64,000 nt of DNA from Antarcticirhabdus aurantiaca. GTDB lineage: Bacteria > Pseudomonadota > Alphaproteobacteria > Rhizobiales > Rhizobiaceae. Below are positions 27,860 through 36,697 of this stretch, in pieces (positions within the stretch are counted from its first letter, which is position 1; the number at the start of each line of letters is the position of its first letter). A model generated the notes under the pieces. It made no database searches and was not told the DNA's origin. It saw nothing but the letters and a program-made list of their open reading frames with translations. A program made the translations under genes and the position numbers. The DNA lies in contig NZ_VTOM01000014.1 of assembly GCF_009765365.1 (NCBI RefSeq), forward strand, positions 101,680 through 165,679. The letters are read 5' to 3'.

Positions 27860-29296
27860 TCAGCCGCACAGCGGCAGGTCGATCGTGCAGCGCACGCCGT
27901 CCGCGGTCAGCTCGTAGGCGGTCCGGGCCTTGAGCTGATAGGGCAGGGCGCGCTCGATCAGCTCGCGGCCGTACCCGCCGCCGCGGGGCTGCGCATCGTC
28001 CGCCGGCACGTCGGGAACCCCGCTTTCGTGCCAGTCGACGCGCAGCCGCGCTTCTCCGTGGCCGTCCCACTCGACGCTCCAGCGCACGCTGAGCTGACCT
28101 TCCGGCGCGGCGAGCGCGCCGTACTTCACGGCGTTCGTCGTCAATTCGTGCAGCGCGAGCGCGAAGGTCTGCACCGTCGCCGAGCGCAGCCGCACGCCGG
28201 ACGGGCCGTCGAGGGCAAGCTTGCCGATCCATTCATCGTCGAGCACGCCCCGGGCCGAAAGCTCGCTGCGCAGCAGCTCGTCGAAGGTGATCCGCTGGCC
28301 TTCGTCGAGCCTGGACAGGAGGCCGTTAACGCGGGCGAGGGCGGCGAGCCGCTCCCGAAAGAGGAGCATGAAGTCCTCGATCGAATCCAGGCCGGTGGAC
28401 GTTCGCTGGGCCAGCGAGCGCACGACGCCGAGGAGGTTGCGGGTGCGGTGCTGCAGCTCGGCGATCAGCACCTGCTGGCGGTCCTGCCATTCGTGGCGTT
28501 GGGTCACGTCGCGCTGCAGGCCGATCATGCGAAACGGCGCGCCGACGTCGTCGTAGAAGAACATGCCGGTGGACGCGCACCAGGCGATGTCGCCGTCCAG
28601 CCGCCTGATGCGGAACTCGGCTTCGAAGGGTTGGTGGCCGTCGCGCGCGGCGGCCAGCATGGCCTCCACGTGGGGGCGGTCCTCCGGGTGGATCGTCGAG
28701 AACCAGAACTCCAGGCTCGGCTGGATGGTGCCGACCTCCAGCCCGTGCATCCTGAACACCTGGTCCGACCAGATTACGGTGCCGGACAGAATGTTCCAGT
28801 CCCAGGTCGCGAAATTGCCGGCCTGCAGAGCGAGCCGCAGCCGCTGTTCGCTCTGGCGCAACGCCTCCTCGGCCTCGCGCCGGGCCGTCAGGTCCGTCAC
28901 GACGACGAGCAGCGTTTCGACCTCGCCGGCCGCGTCGCGCAGCGGCGTCAGGCTGCTGTGCGCCCAGACGATGCGGCCGTCCGGGCGGACGTAGCGCTTG
29001 TCGAGGCCGGTGGTCTCGCCCGTCTTCACGGTCCGCGCGACGGCCTCCATGCTCGGCTGGAGATCCGCGTGGAAGGTCACGTCCGCGACGCCGAGCCCGA
29101 GCAGCATCTCCCGCGGGCGTCCGAGGAGTCGGCAGAGCGCGTCGTTGACGATCAGGAAGCGACCGTCGAGGCCGATCCGCGTCAGCCCGACGGCGGCGCT
29201 GTCGAACAGAACCTCGTAGGAGTTGCGGGCGGCGTCCGCCGACCCCGTATCCGGCTCCGGCGCGTCCGCGCCCGGGCTGTGGCGCCGGCCCGGCAT
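27860..29296 (-). CDS. HWE-family PAS histidine kinase
   Basis: Soluble 478-residue sensor kinase. Two PAS domains (about 27-150 and 155-275) precede an HWE-type kinase core with AELQHRTRNLLGVV (H283), HELTTNAVKYGAL, the W-x-E signature in VDWHESG, and GGGYGRELIERALPYQL. HWE kinases usually feed single-domain regulators or the PhyR general-stress pathway in rhizobia. The start overlaps the tex stop as ATGA, an unexpected partner. The C-terminal 60 residues are almost identical to the larger kinase at 33.5-36.5 kb. It converges on the hybrid kinase with a 3-base gap. Confidence 0.91.
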   Translation of the reverse strand: MPGRRHSPGADAPEPDTGSADAARNSYEVLFDSAAVGLTRIGLDGRFLIVNDALCRLLGRPREMLLGLGVADVTFHADLQPSMEAVARTVKTGETTGLDKRYVRPDGRIVWAHSSLTPLRDAAGEVETLLVVVTDLTARREAEEALRQSEQRLRLALQAGNFATWDWNILSGTVIWSDQVFRMHGLEVGTIQPSLEFWFSTIHPEDRPHVEAMLAAARDGHQPFEAEFRIRRLDGDIAWCASTGMFFYDDVGAPFRMIGLQRDVTQRHEWQDRQQVLIAELQHRTRNLLGVVRSLAQRTSTGLDSIEDFMLLFRERLAALARVNGLLSRLDEGQRITFDELLRSELSARGVLDDEWIGKLALDGPSGVRLRSATVQTFALALHELTTNAVKYGALAAPEGQLSVRWSVEWDGHGEARLRVDWHESGVPDVPADDAQPRGGGYGRELIERALPYQLKARTAYELTADGVRCTIDLPLCG

Positions 29297-31608
29297 CACC
29301 GCCGCTTCATCGCGTCGGCGAGCGCCGCGCCGAAGGCGCCGCGCGCGTCGGCCGGCGGCTTCGCCTCGCGCCGCTCCGGCCGGGGCGCGGCGCCGGGGCG
29401 CGGTGCCTGCTGGGACGGCCGGCCCTCGTCCTCGGTCTTCGACTTCATGGAGAGCGAGATGCGCTTGCGCTTCGGATCGACCTCGAGGACGCGCACGCGA
29501 ACGACCTGCCCCGCCTTCACAACTTCGGCCGGGTCCTTCACGAAGCGGTCGGCGAGCTGCGAGACGTGGACGAGGCCGTCCTGGTGGACGCCGATGTCGA
29601 CGAAGGCGCCGAAGGCCGCGACGTTGGTCACGGTCCCTTCCAGCATCATGCCGGGCTTGAGGTCGCCGATCTCGTCGACGCCATCCGCGAAGGTCGCCGT
29701 GCGGAAGGCCGGGCGCGGGTCGCGGCCGGGCTTTTCCAGCTCGGTTAGGATGTCCTTGACCGTCGGCAGGCCGAAGCCGTCGCCGACGAAGCGGTTCGGG
29801 TCGAGGGTCTTCAGCGTCGCGCTGTCGCCCATCAGCGCCCGCACGTCCTTGGCGGCCGCCGCGACGATCTTCTTGGCCACGGGATAGGATTCGGGATGCA
29901 CCGCCGACGCGTCCAGAGGCTCGGCGCCGTCGCGGATCCGGAGGAAGCCCGCGCACTGCTCGAAGGCCTTCGGCCCGAGGCGCGGCACGTCGAGGAGCTT
30001 GCGCCGCGTCTTGAAGGGACCCTGCGCGTCGCGATGCGCGACGATCGCCTCGGCGAGCGAGGGGCCGATGCCCGAGACGTGGGACAGGAGCGCGGCGGAG
30101 GCCGTGTTCACGTCGACGCCGACGGCGTTCACCGCGTCCTCGACAACCGTTTCCAGCGCCCGCGACAGCGCGCCCTGATCGACGTCGTGCTGGTACTGGC
30201 CGACGCCGATCGCCTTCGGGTCGACCTTGACGATCTCGGCGAGGGGGTCCTGCAGGCGCCGGGCGATGGACGCGGCCCCGCGCAGCGACACGTCGACGCC
30301 CGGAAGCTCGCGCGAGGCGACCTCGGACGCGGAGTACACCGAGGCACCGGCCTCGGAGACCACGACCTTCGTCGGCCTGGCGCCGGGCAGGGCGGCGATG
30401 ACGCTTTCCGCCAGCTTCTCGGTTTCGCGGCTCGCCGTGCCGTTCCCGATGGCGACGAGCTCGACGGCGTGCTTCGCGATGAGCTTGGCCAGCGTCGCCG
30501 AGGCGCCGGCGACGTCGTTGCGGGGCTGGAACGGGTAGACCGTCGCGGTGTCGACGAGGCGCCCCGTCGCGTCCACGACCGCGACCTTCACGCCGGTGCG
30601 GATGCCCGGATCGAGGCCCATCGTGGCTTTCGCGCCGGCGGGAGCGGCGAGAAGGATGTCCTTGAGATTGCGCGAGAAGACGCGGATCGCCTCGGCGTCT
30701 GCGCCTTCCTTCATCGTGCCCATCAACTCGGCCGAGAGATGGCCGTGGATCTTCTGGCGCCAGGCCCACCGCGCGACGCCCATCAGCCATGCGTCGGCCG
30801 GCGAGCCGCCGGAGGTCCTCACGTTGAACTGGCGCGCGATCATCGCCTCGACGGGCTTCACCGGCGAGGGATCGTCCGCGTCGACCTCGATGTCGAGCGA
30901 GACGACGCCTTCCTTGGCCGCGCGCAGCAGCGCCAGAACGCGGTGGCTCGGCGCCGTCGCCCACTTCTCCTCGTGGTCGAAGTAGTCCGAGAACTTCGCG
31001 CCCGCCTCCTCCTTGCCCTTCACGACGCGGGCGCGGATGCGCGCCCGGGTGACGAGGTGGTTGCGGATCGCCCCGACGAGGGCGGGCGTCTCGGCCATGG
31101 TCTCGGCGACGATGTCGCGCGCCCCTTCGAGAGCCGCCTTGGCGTCCGGCACCTGGTCGTTGAGGAAGCGCGCGGCGAGCTTGGCCGGGTCGGCGGAACG
31201 GTCGGAGAGGATCGTTTCCGCGAGCGGCCCGAGACCCTTCTCCCGCGCGGCGTCGGCACGGGTACGGCGCTTGGGGCGGAACGGGAGGTAAAGGTCTTCG
31301 AGCACGGCGCGTGTCGTCGCGCCTTCGATCTGGCGGGCGAGCGCGTCGGTGAGCTTGCCCTGCTCGCGAACGGAGCGCAGCACGGTTTCGCGCCGCGACT
31401 CCAGCTCGCGCAGGTAGGCGAGGCGGGTTTCCAGCGTGCGCAGCTGCGCGTCGTCGAGCCCGCCCGTCGCTTCCTTGCGGTAGCGCGCGACGAAAGGCAC
31501 CGTCGCGCCGCCGTCGAGCAGGGCCACGGCAGCCGAGACCTGTCCGGCGCCGGCGCCGATCTCGCCGGCGATGATGGTTTCGATGCTGGGGCGGGCGGCA
31601 GCGGCCAT
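29296..31608 (-). CDS. tex: Tex-family RNA-binding transcription accessory protein
   Basis: Nucleic-acid-binding protein tied to transcription and stress tolerance. The 770-residue product has the N-terminal Tex helical region (VARYRKEATGGLDDAQLR, LYLPFRPKRRTRA), a YqgF/RuvX-like domain (GLDPGIRTGVKVAVVD, IGNGTASRETE), helix-hairpin-helix segments (NTASAALLSHVSGIGPSLAE), and a C-terminal S1 domain (GTVTNVAAFGAFVDIGVHQ). A basic low-complexity tail follows. The ATG at 31608 gives the family N-terminus. It is co-transcribed with the HWE kinase. Confidence 0.95.
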   Translation of the reverse strand: MAAAARPSIETIIAGEIGAGAGQVSAAVALLDGGATVPFVARYRKEATGGLDDAQLRTLETRLAYLRELESRRETVLRSVREQGKLTDALARQIEGATTRAVLEDLYLPFRPKRRTRADAAREKGLGPLAETILSDRSADPAKLAARFLNDQVPDAKAALEGARDIVAETMAETPALVGAIRNHLVTRARIRARVVKGKEEAGAKFSDYFDHEEKWATAPSHRVLALLRAAKEGVVSLDIEVDADDPSPVKPVEAMIARQFNVRTSGGSPADAWLMGVARWAWRQKIHGHLSAELMGTMKEGADAEAIRVFSRNLKDILLAAPAGAKATMGLDPGIRTGVKVAVVDATGRLVDTATVYPFQPRNDVAGASATLAKLIAKHAVELVAIGNGTASRETEKLAESVIAALPGARPTKVVVSEAGASVYSASEVASRELPGVDVSLRGAASIARRLQDPLAEIVKVDPKAIGVGQYQHDVDQGALSRALETVVEDAVNAVGVDVNTASAALLSHVSGIGPSLAEAIVAHRDAQGPFKTRRKLLDVPRLGPKAFEQCAGFLRIRDGAEPLDASAVHPESYPVAKKIVAAAAKDVRALMGDSATLKTLDPNRFVGDGFGLPTVKDILTELEKPGRDPRPAFRTATFADGVDEIGDLKPGMMLEGTVTNVAAFGAFVDIGVHQDGLVHVSQLADRFVKDPAEVVKAGQVVRVRVLEVDPKRKRISLSMKSKTEDEGRPSQQAPRPGAAPRPERREAKPPADARGAFGAALADAMKRR

Positions 31609-31866
31609 GCGGTGTGTCCTTCGTGCGTTCGGTCGATGGTTAAACCTTCGATCCGTGGCGGCGGCAAGACATCGCGGGCGCTTGACGAGTCCGTTACCGC
31701 GTCGCAGATATCCGGCACCGAACGGCCTTGCGCGGGCCGTCATCAGACGGATTCGTCAATCTATGCCCAGCCACAGTTGCAGTCGAACAATTAGGCCGTT
31801 GGCCGGCTGAGGGACGGGATCCAGCGTCTCCCGGGCGGCGGTCGTCCGGTTGCGGGAGACTTTTCG

Positions 31867-32010
31867 ATGATCTTCAGAACGCATTCCGCGAGCCAGGCCC
31901 GCCGCTCCTCCGACGTGGGTATGATGCTCGCCCTCGCGCTCGGCGCCGTGTTCGGACCCGTCATCGCCGTCGACCTCGTCGCGTTTCTCGCGGGATGGGC
32001 GGGACAATGA
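31867..32010 (+). CDS. Small membrane protein (47 codons) upstream of and coupled to corA
   Basis: Not a recognised family. The ATG has a strong GGAGA at 31855-31859, 7 bases away. The 47 residues contain a basic N-terminal third (RTHSASQARRSS) and one clear transmembrane helix (MMLALALGAVFGPVIAVDLV), ending LAGWAGQ. The stop overlaps the corA start (ATGA at 32007-32010), and corA has only a weak ribosome site of its own. Translation of this peptide probably controls or feeds CorA synthesis, or it is a small CorA partner. Salmonella corA has a leader peptide (CorL); similarity of mechanism is only a guess. Confidence 0.72.
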   Translation: MIFRTHSASQARRSSDVGMMLALALGAVFGPVIAVDLVAFLAGWAGQ

Positions 32011-32984
32011 TCACGCTTCACACGGTGGACGGCGGACGCCTCGTTTCGGCCGGCAGCGACTGCTCGCGGCTGCCGGAGGGGCTGGTCTGGGTCGACCTGC
32101 ACAACCCGACCAAGGACGAGGAGAAGGCCGTCGAGTCGATGCTCGGCATCCAGGTGCCGACGCAGCTCGAAATGGCCGAGATCGAGGAATCGTCGCGCCT
32201 CTACGAGGAGGGCGGCGCGCTCGTCATGACCGCCGTCCTGATCGAGAACGCGACGCACAAGCGGCCGGCGCGCACGCCGGTCACCTTCGTCCTGACGAAA
32301 GAGCGCCTGATCACCGTGCGCTACGCCGATCCCATGCCCTTCCGCGCCTTCGAGGCCAAGCGGCACAAGGCGCCCGAGAGCTACACGACGGCGACGCTCC
32401 TCTTCATCGCGCTCCTCGACAGCATCGTTGAGCGCATCGCCGATCTCATCGAGGTCGCCGAAACGGCGGTGGGAGACGTCTCGACCCGGATCTTCTACGA
32501 CGAGGAGGTCAAGCCGAACGCCGAGGAGCGCAGCGCGAACCTGCGCAACCTCCTCATCCTTCTCGGCCGCAAGAACCGCATGCTGGCGATCCTGCGCGAG
32601 AGCCTCCTCAGCCTCAACCGGCTGATCCTCTTCGTGCGCGCCGGCGCGAGCTTCATCAAGGACGGCGCCAACGGCAAGCTGAAGGCGGTGGAGCGCGACA
32701 TCCGCTCGCTGGCGGAGTACGAGGCCCGGGTCGAGGCGGAAATCGCCTATCTCCAGGATTCGACCCTCGGCCTCATCAACATCGAGCAGAACACCATCAT
32801 CAAGGTGTTCTCGATCGCCGCCGTCCTGTTCCTGCCGCCGACCCTCGTCGGCACGATCTACGGGATGAACTTCGAGCATATGCCGGAGCTCTCCTGGCGC
32901 GTCGGCTACCCGCTGGCGCTCGTGATGATGATCGTCTCGGCGATCATTCCGTTCTGGTGGTTCAAGCGGAAGGGCTGGCTCTGA
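32007..32984 (+). CDS. corA: CorA-family magnesium/cobalt transporter
   Basis: Pentameric Mg2+ (and Co2+, Ni2+) channel of the inner membrane. The 325-residue product has a large cytoplasmic N-terminal domain, a long helix region (about 150-260), and two C-terminal transmembrane helices. The selectivity motif GMN is at 286-288 (TIYGMNFEHMPE), and the C-terminus is basic (WWFKRKGWL). Cobalt permeation gives a loose link to the B12 island. Translation is probably coupled to the overlapping 47-codon gene. Confidence 0.94.
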   Translation: MITLHTVDGGRLVSAGSDCSRLPEGLVWVDLHNPTKDEEKAVESMLGIQVPTQLEMAEIEESSRLYEEGGALVMTAVLIENATHKRPARTPVTFVLTKERLITVRYADPMPFRAFEAKRHKAPESYTTATLLFIALLDSIVERIADLIEVAETAVGDVSTRIFYDEEVKPNAEERSANLRNLLILLGRKNRMLAILRESLLSLNRLILFVRAGASFIKDGANGKLKAVERDIRSLAEYEARVEAEIAYLQDSTLGLINIEQNTIIKVFSIAAVLFLPPTLVGTIYGMNFEHMPELSWRVGYPLALVMMIVSAIIPFWWFKRKGWL

Positions 32985-33022
32985 GCCGACCGGCTGCGGA
33001 AGGTCGGGCGGGGCCGTCACCC

Positions 33023-33047
33023 GGAACCGGCCAAGCCCCCCTTCGTT
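33023..33047 (+). promoter_or_regulatory. EcfG (general stress response) type promoter
   Basis: GGAAC (33023-33027), a 16-base spacer, and CGTT (33044-33047) match the alphaproteobacterial EcfG consensus GGAAC-N16/17-CGTT exactly. It faces the DUF6496 gene, whose start is 50 bases further on. No other exact match was found in the gaps I inspected. Confidence 0.72.
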
Positions 33048-33097
33048 GAAACGCGAAGAGGGCCGGCAACCTCCGGCCGCAACGGGAGACAGCCGCC

Positions 33098-33508
33098 ATG
33101 GCACAGCAGCAGACCGACGCCCAGAAGGAAACCGTCGCGCGCGTCATGCACGAATTCAAGCACGGCGAACTGCGGGTCCGAGGCACCGGCGCCAAGGTGA
33201 CGGACCGCAGCCAGGCCGTCGCCATTGCCCTACGCGAAGCCGGGGCGACGAACCAGGAAGACCCGGAGACGAACCGCGAGACCCTGCGCAAGACCAAGTC
33301 GAAGGAAGCGCGCGGGAAAACAGCGCAGGCCGAAGCCGAAGGCAAGGGCGCGCAGAAGCGCACGATGGACGCGGCAACGAAGCGCCGAACGGCAAGCGAC
33401 AGCCAGGGCCGGACCAAGCAGGCGCTCTACGCCGAGGCCCGCAAGCGCGACATTCCCGGCCGCTCGTCCATGACGAAGTCCGAGCTGGAGCGCGCGCTCG
33501 CCAAGTGA
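33098..33508 (+). CDS. DUF6496 domain small basic protein, likely stress-induced
   Basis: A charged, soluble protein of 136 residues and unknown function. The N-terminal third has the DUF6496 pattern TVARVMHEFKHGELRVRGTG followed by KVTDRSQAVAIAL, seen in small proteins of rhizobia. The middle is low-complexity Lys/Arg/Glu/Ala. The C-terminus (KQALYAEARKRDIPGRSSMT then KSELERALAK) resembles the Rho N-terminal/SAP-like fold that binds nucleic acid. A good GGGAGA site precedes the ATG. The EcfG-type promoter upstream suggests induction under general stress. A nucleoid or DNA-protection role is inference. Confidence 0.85.
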   Translation: MAQQQTDAQKETVARVMHEFKHGELRVRGTGAKVTDRSQAVAIALREAGATNQEDPETNRETLRKTKSKEARGKTAQAEAEGKGAQKRTMDAATKRRTASDSQGRTKQALYAEARKRDIPGRSSMTKSELERALAK

Positions 33509-33512
33509 GCCG

Positions 33513-36491
33513 TCACTCCGCGGACGCGCCGGCGGACAAGGGCAGGTCGATGGTGCAGCTGACGCCGTCCGGCGTCAGCTGGTAGGTCGTCCGTGCGCCC
33601 AACTGGTAGGGCAGCGCCCGCTCGATCAGCTCGCGCCCGTAGCCGCCGCCGCGCGGCGGAGCGTCCGGCGCGGGCATGTCGGGAACGTCCATTTCCGTCC
33701 ACTCGACCCGCAGTCGCCGCGCCCCGTCGTCGTCCTTGTAGGTCGCCCAGGCGACGGTGAGCCGACCGGCGGGTGCGGCGAGGGCGCCGTACTTCACCGC
33801 GTTGGTCGCCAGCTCGTGGATGGCGAGGGCGAAGGTCTGAACCGTCGCGGAGCGCAGCCGCACCCCGGCCGTCCCCAGAAGAACCACGCGTCCGTCCTGC
33901 TCGTCGGGATCGACGCCGAGGGCGCCCAGTTCGGTGCGCACCAGCGTGTCGAAGGTCAGCCGCTCGTGCTGGTCCAGCCGCGACAGGAGACTGTTGACGC
34001 GCGAAAGGGCGCCGAGGCGGGCGCGGTAGCTCGGCAGGAAGACGCTCAGCGACGTCGTATTCCCGGCCATCCGGTCGGCCATGGCGCGCACGACCCCGAG
34101 AATGTTGCGCGTGCGGTGCTGCAGCTCCGCGACGAGGACGATTTGGCGGTCGGCGAGTTCGCGCTCCTCGGTGATGTCGCGGCTGATGCTGCCGATGCCG
34201 GCGATCGTCCCGTTCGAGCCGGGCACGGGAAAGTCGGTGTTGCGCACCCAGCGGATCTCGCCATCCGACGAGCGCCGGATGCGGTAGTCGAGACTGACGC
34301 GCTCGCCCTTGCGAACCCGCCGGATGGCCTTCAGCGCGGTGCGACGGTCCTCGGGCAGGATCATCTTCAGCCAGTTGCGCACGTCGTTGCCCGCGAGCGC
34401 CACCTCGCGCGGCACGCCGTAGATCCGCTCGAACGCCGGCGTCAGGTAGCTCCAGCGAAGCGTTTGGGCATCCCGGATCCAGAGGACGTCCGAGGACGCC
34501 TCGCCGAAGCGCCGCAGCCGCTCTTCGCTCTGCGCCAGGGCCTCCGCCATGCGCTTGCTCAGGAGGGCCTGGAGGATCGCGGGGGCGAGCGCTTCGGCCG
34601 CTTTGCGCTCGTCCTCGCCGTAGCCGCCCTCGCGGTTGCCGAGCCCGACCATGCCGATGGTCTGCCCGTCATGGACGAGGGGCACGCCGAGGAAGCTCCG
34701 CAGCGGCGGGTGCCCGGCGGGCGTGCCGATGCGATCGGGATGGGTCGCCGGGTCGTTCGCGATCAGGCTCCGGCCCTCGACCAGGACCCGACCGTAGATG
34801 CCGTGGATCTTCAGGCCGACGGGCGCCTTACGATACGGAAACCTCGGATCGTCCATGGCGAAGGCCTGCCAGCCTCGATCGCTGATCGACAGCTCGTCGA
34901 AGCGGTTCGTCGCGAAGTTGACCTCGCCCATGAAGCTGAAGCCGCTCTCCGTCACGTCCTCTGCGACGGCGAGGCACAGGCGGCCGAGCTCCTCGGCCGT
35001 GCTGGCGCCCAGAGCCTCGCGGAAGATGCGGGCGATCCCTTCGAGGACGGCGTTCTTCCGCCGCAGGCGCCTTTCCATCTGCAGCTGGCCGGTGACGTTC
35101 GCCCCGACGCCGACGAGCCGGGGCGACGCGCCGTCGGCCATTCGCGACGGCGTTCCGCGCGCCTCTATCCAGATCGGCGACCCGTCCTCCGGATGGATGA
35201 TGGGAGCGGTTTCGCGGAAGTCCGATCGCCCGCCGATCGCCGCGAGGGCCGCCAGCCTGTGCCGCTCCTGCTCGTCGGACGCAACGTCCGCCGGGATGCG
35301 CCGCATGATGTCCCAGGCGTCCCGGTGATCGGGCAGCTCGCGGGTTTCGGCGAGGTCGTCGGAAAACTCCATCCGCCCCGTCGCCGCGTCGACGCTCCAG
35401 AGATAGAGCCCCGCCGACTTCATCGCCAACCGCAACTGCCGCTCGGAGCGCCGCAGGGCTTGCATGGCCCGGGCCCGGTCCGCGGCATCCCAGGTCTGCT
35501 CGGCCGCGTCCCGGACGAGCCGGATCTCGTCGTCCGACCAGCGGCGAGGCGTCCGCGACGCCGTCGCCATGCAGGCGACGAGCCTTCCGCTGTCGAGAAC
35601 GGGCAGCGCGAGAAGGGCGCGGATCGATCGCGCGGCCAGTCCCTGCCGCTCCTCGTCAAAGAGAAGCGAAGCGACCTCGACATCGGAGAGGGCGATCGGG
35701 CGTCCCGCCGCCAGCGCCTGGAGGATCGAAGGGCAGAGGGCGACGACGTTTGAAGCGGAAGGGCCTGATCCGCCTGATCGCAGATGATCCGCTTCGAAGA
35801 GGGCGGCCGTGTCCGATCCTGCGAGGCGCAGGTAGAAGCAGCGGTCCGCGTCGAGCCGCTCGCCGAGAAGGCGGGCGGCCTCGGCCTGGATCGCTTCCGG
35901 ATCGGCAAGCGGCCGAAGGCGGTGGGACAGCGCGAGAAGAAAGCTGTCGCGGGTCAATTCCGCCGGTGCCTCCCCGTCGATCGCACCGAGGCGCTTGGCC
36001 GCCCGCGGGCCCGTCGTCTCCGCCAGCGCGACGAGCACGCCGGCGATCCCGTTTCCCTCCCCGCGGATCGGGCTGTAGCTCAGCCTGAACCGGTGGTCCG
36101 CCCGATCGCCGCCGCATGCGGGCGGAAAGGGCGCGTCCTCGCAGATGACGGTTTCCCCGCCGCGAACGCGCTCGAAGATCGGCGCATCGCGCCGCCACGC
36201 GTCCGGCCACCACGCGGCGATGGGCTCTCCCAGGCCCGCGGCGGGCCGCAGGCCCATGAGATCGCGGTAGCCGTCATTGTAGATCTGAACGAGGTCGCGT
36301 CCGAGAAGCGCGAGCATGGGGACGCCGCACGACAGCACGAGGTCGACCGCCGCTTTGACGCTCGGCGACCAGGCATCGGACGCGCCGAGCGCCGTCGCGG
36401 ACCAGTCGCGGCATCTCACCCATCCCGCCATCTCGCTGGTGCCGTCGGGCCAACTCGTCGGCTCGTTCGGTTCGACCTGGATCATGCGCAC
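33513..36491 (-). CDS. Large multi-PAS/GAF HWE-family histidine kinase
   Basis: Soluble sensor kinase of 992 residues from GTG 36491, or 990 from ATG 36485. Domains in order: PAS-like (about 25-160), GAF (175-345), PAS (350-470), GAF (480-665), PAS (670-785), then the HWE core with AELQHRTRNILGVV (H792), HELATNAVKYGAL, VEWTEMD and GGGYGRELIERALPYQLGAR. No membrane helix. The kinase core is paralogous to the 478-residue kinase, and both face left around tex/corA. It converges on the stress gene with a 4-base gap. Output partner unknown; PhyR-type signalling is plausible for this family. Confidence 0.91.
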   Translation of the reverse strand: MRMIQVEPNEPTSWPDGTSEMAGWVRCRDWSATALGASDAWSPSVKAAVDLVLSCGVPMLALLGRDLVQIYNDGYRDLMGLRPAAGLGEPIAAWWPDAWRRDAPIFERVRGGETVICEDAPFPPACGGDRADHRFRLSYSPIRGEGNGIAGVLVALAETTGPRAAKRLGAIDGEAPAELTRDSFLLALSHRLRPLADPEAIQAEAARLLGERLDADRCFYLRLAGSDTAALFEADHLRSGGSGPSASNVVALCPSILQALAAGRPIALSDVEVASLLFDEERQGLAARSIRALLALPVLDSGRLVACMATASRTPRRWSDDEIRLVRDAAEQTWDAADRARAMQALRRSERQLRLAMKSAGLYLWSVDAATGRMEFSDDLAETRELPDHRDAWDIMRRIPADVASDEQERHRLAALAAIGGRSDFRETAPIIHPEDGSPIWIEARGTPSRMADGASPRLVGVGANVTGQLQMERRLRRKNAVLEGIARIFREALGASTAEELGRLCLAVAEDVTESGFSFMGEVNFATNRFDELSISDRGWQAFAMDDPRFPYRKAPVGLKIHGIYGRVLVEGRSLIANDPATHPDRIGTPAGHPPLRSFLGVPLVHDGQTIGMVGLGNREGGYGEDERKAAEALAPAILQALLSKRMAEALAQSEERLRRFGEASSDVLWIRDAQTLRWSYLTPAFERIYGVPREVALAGNDVRNWLKMILPEDRRTALKAIRRVRKGERVSLDYRIRRSSDGEIRWVRNTDFPVPGSNGTIAGIGSISRDITEERELADRQIVLVAELQHRTRNILGVVRAMADRMAGNTTSLSVFLPSYRARLGALSRVNSLLSRLDQHERLTFDTLVRTELGALGVDPDEQDGRVVLLGTAGVRLRSATVQTFALAIHELATNAVKYGALAAPAGRLTVAWATYKDDDGARRLRVEWTEMDVPDMPAPDAPPRGGGYGRELIERALPYQLGARTTYQLTPDGVSCTIDLPLSAGASAE

Positions 36492-36697
36492 GTTCCGCTA
36501 TCCTCACGCGTCCACCATAGGTCAGGCGGGGGGTGGAGTTGCAATCTTCGGTAACATAGCTGGCCGTTGATGCATGCGGGAGACGCCGCGCCCCCCGAAA
36601 TTTCGCGGTCGGTATTGCTTACCCGGCCGGCTAACGAGGCATGGCCCGCCTGCCGATGCGACCTAGCTCCCGACCGTGTTTGACGAGGAGCGATGCG

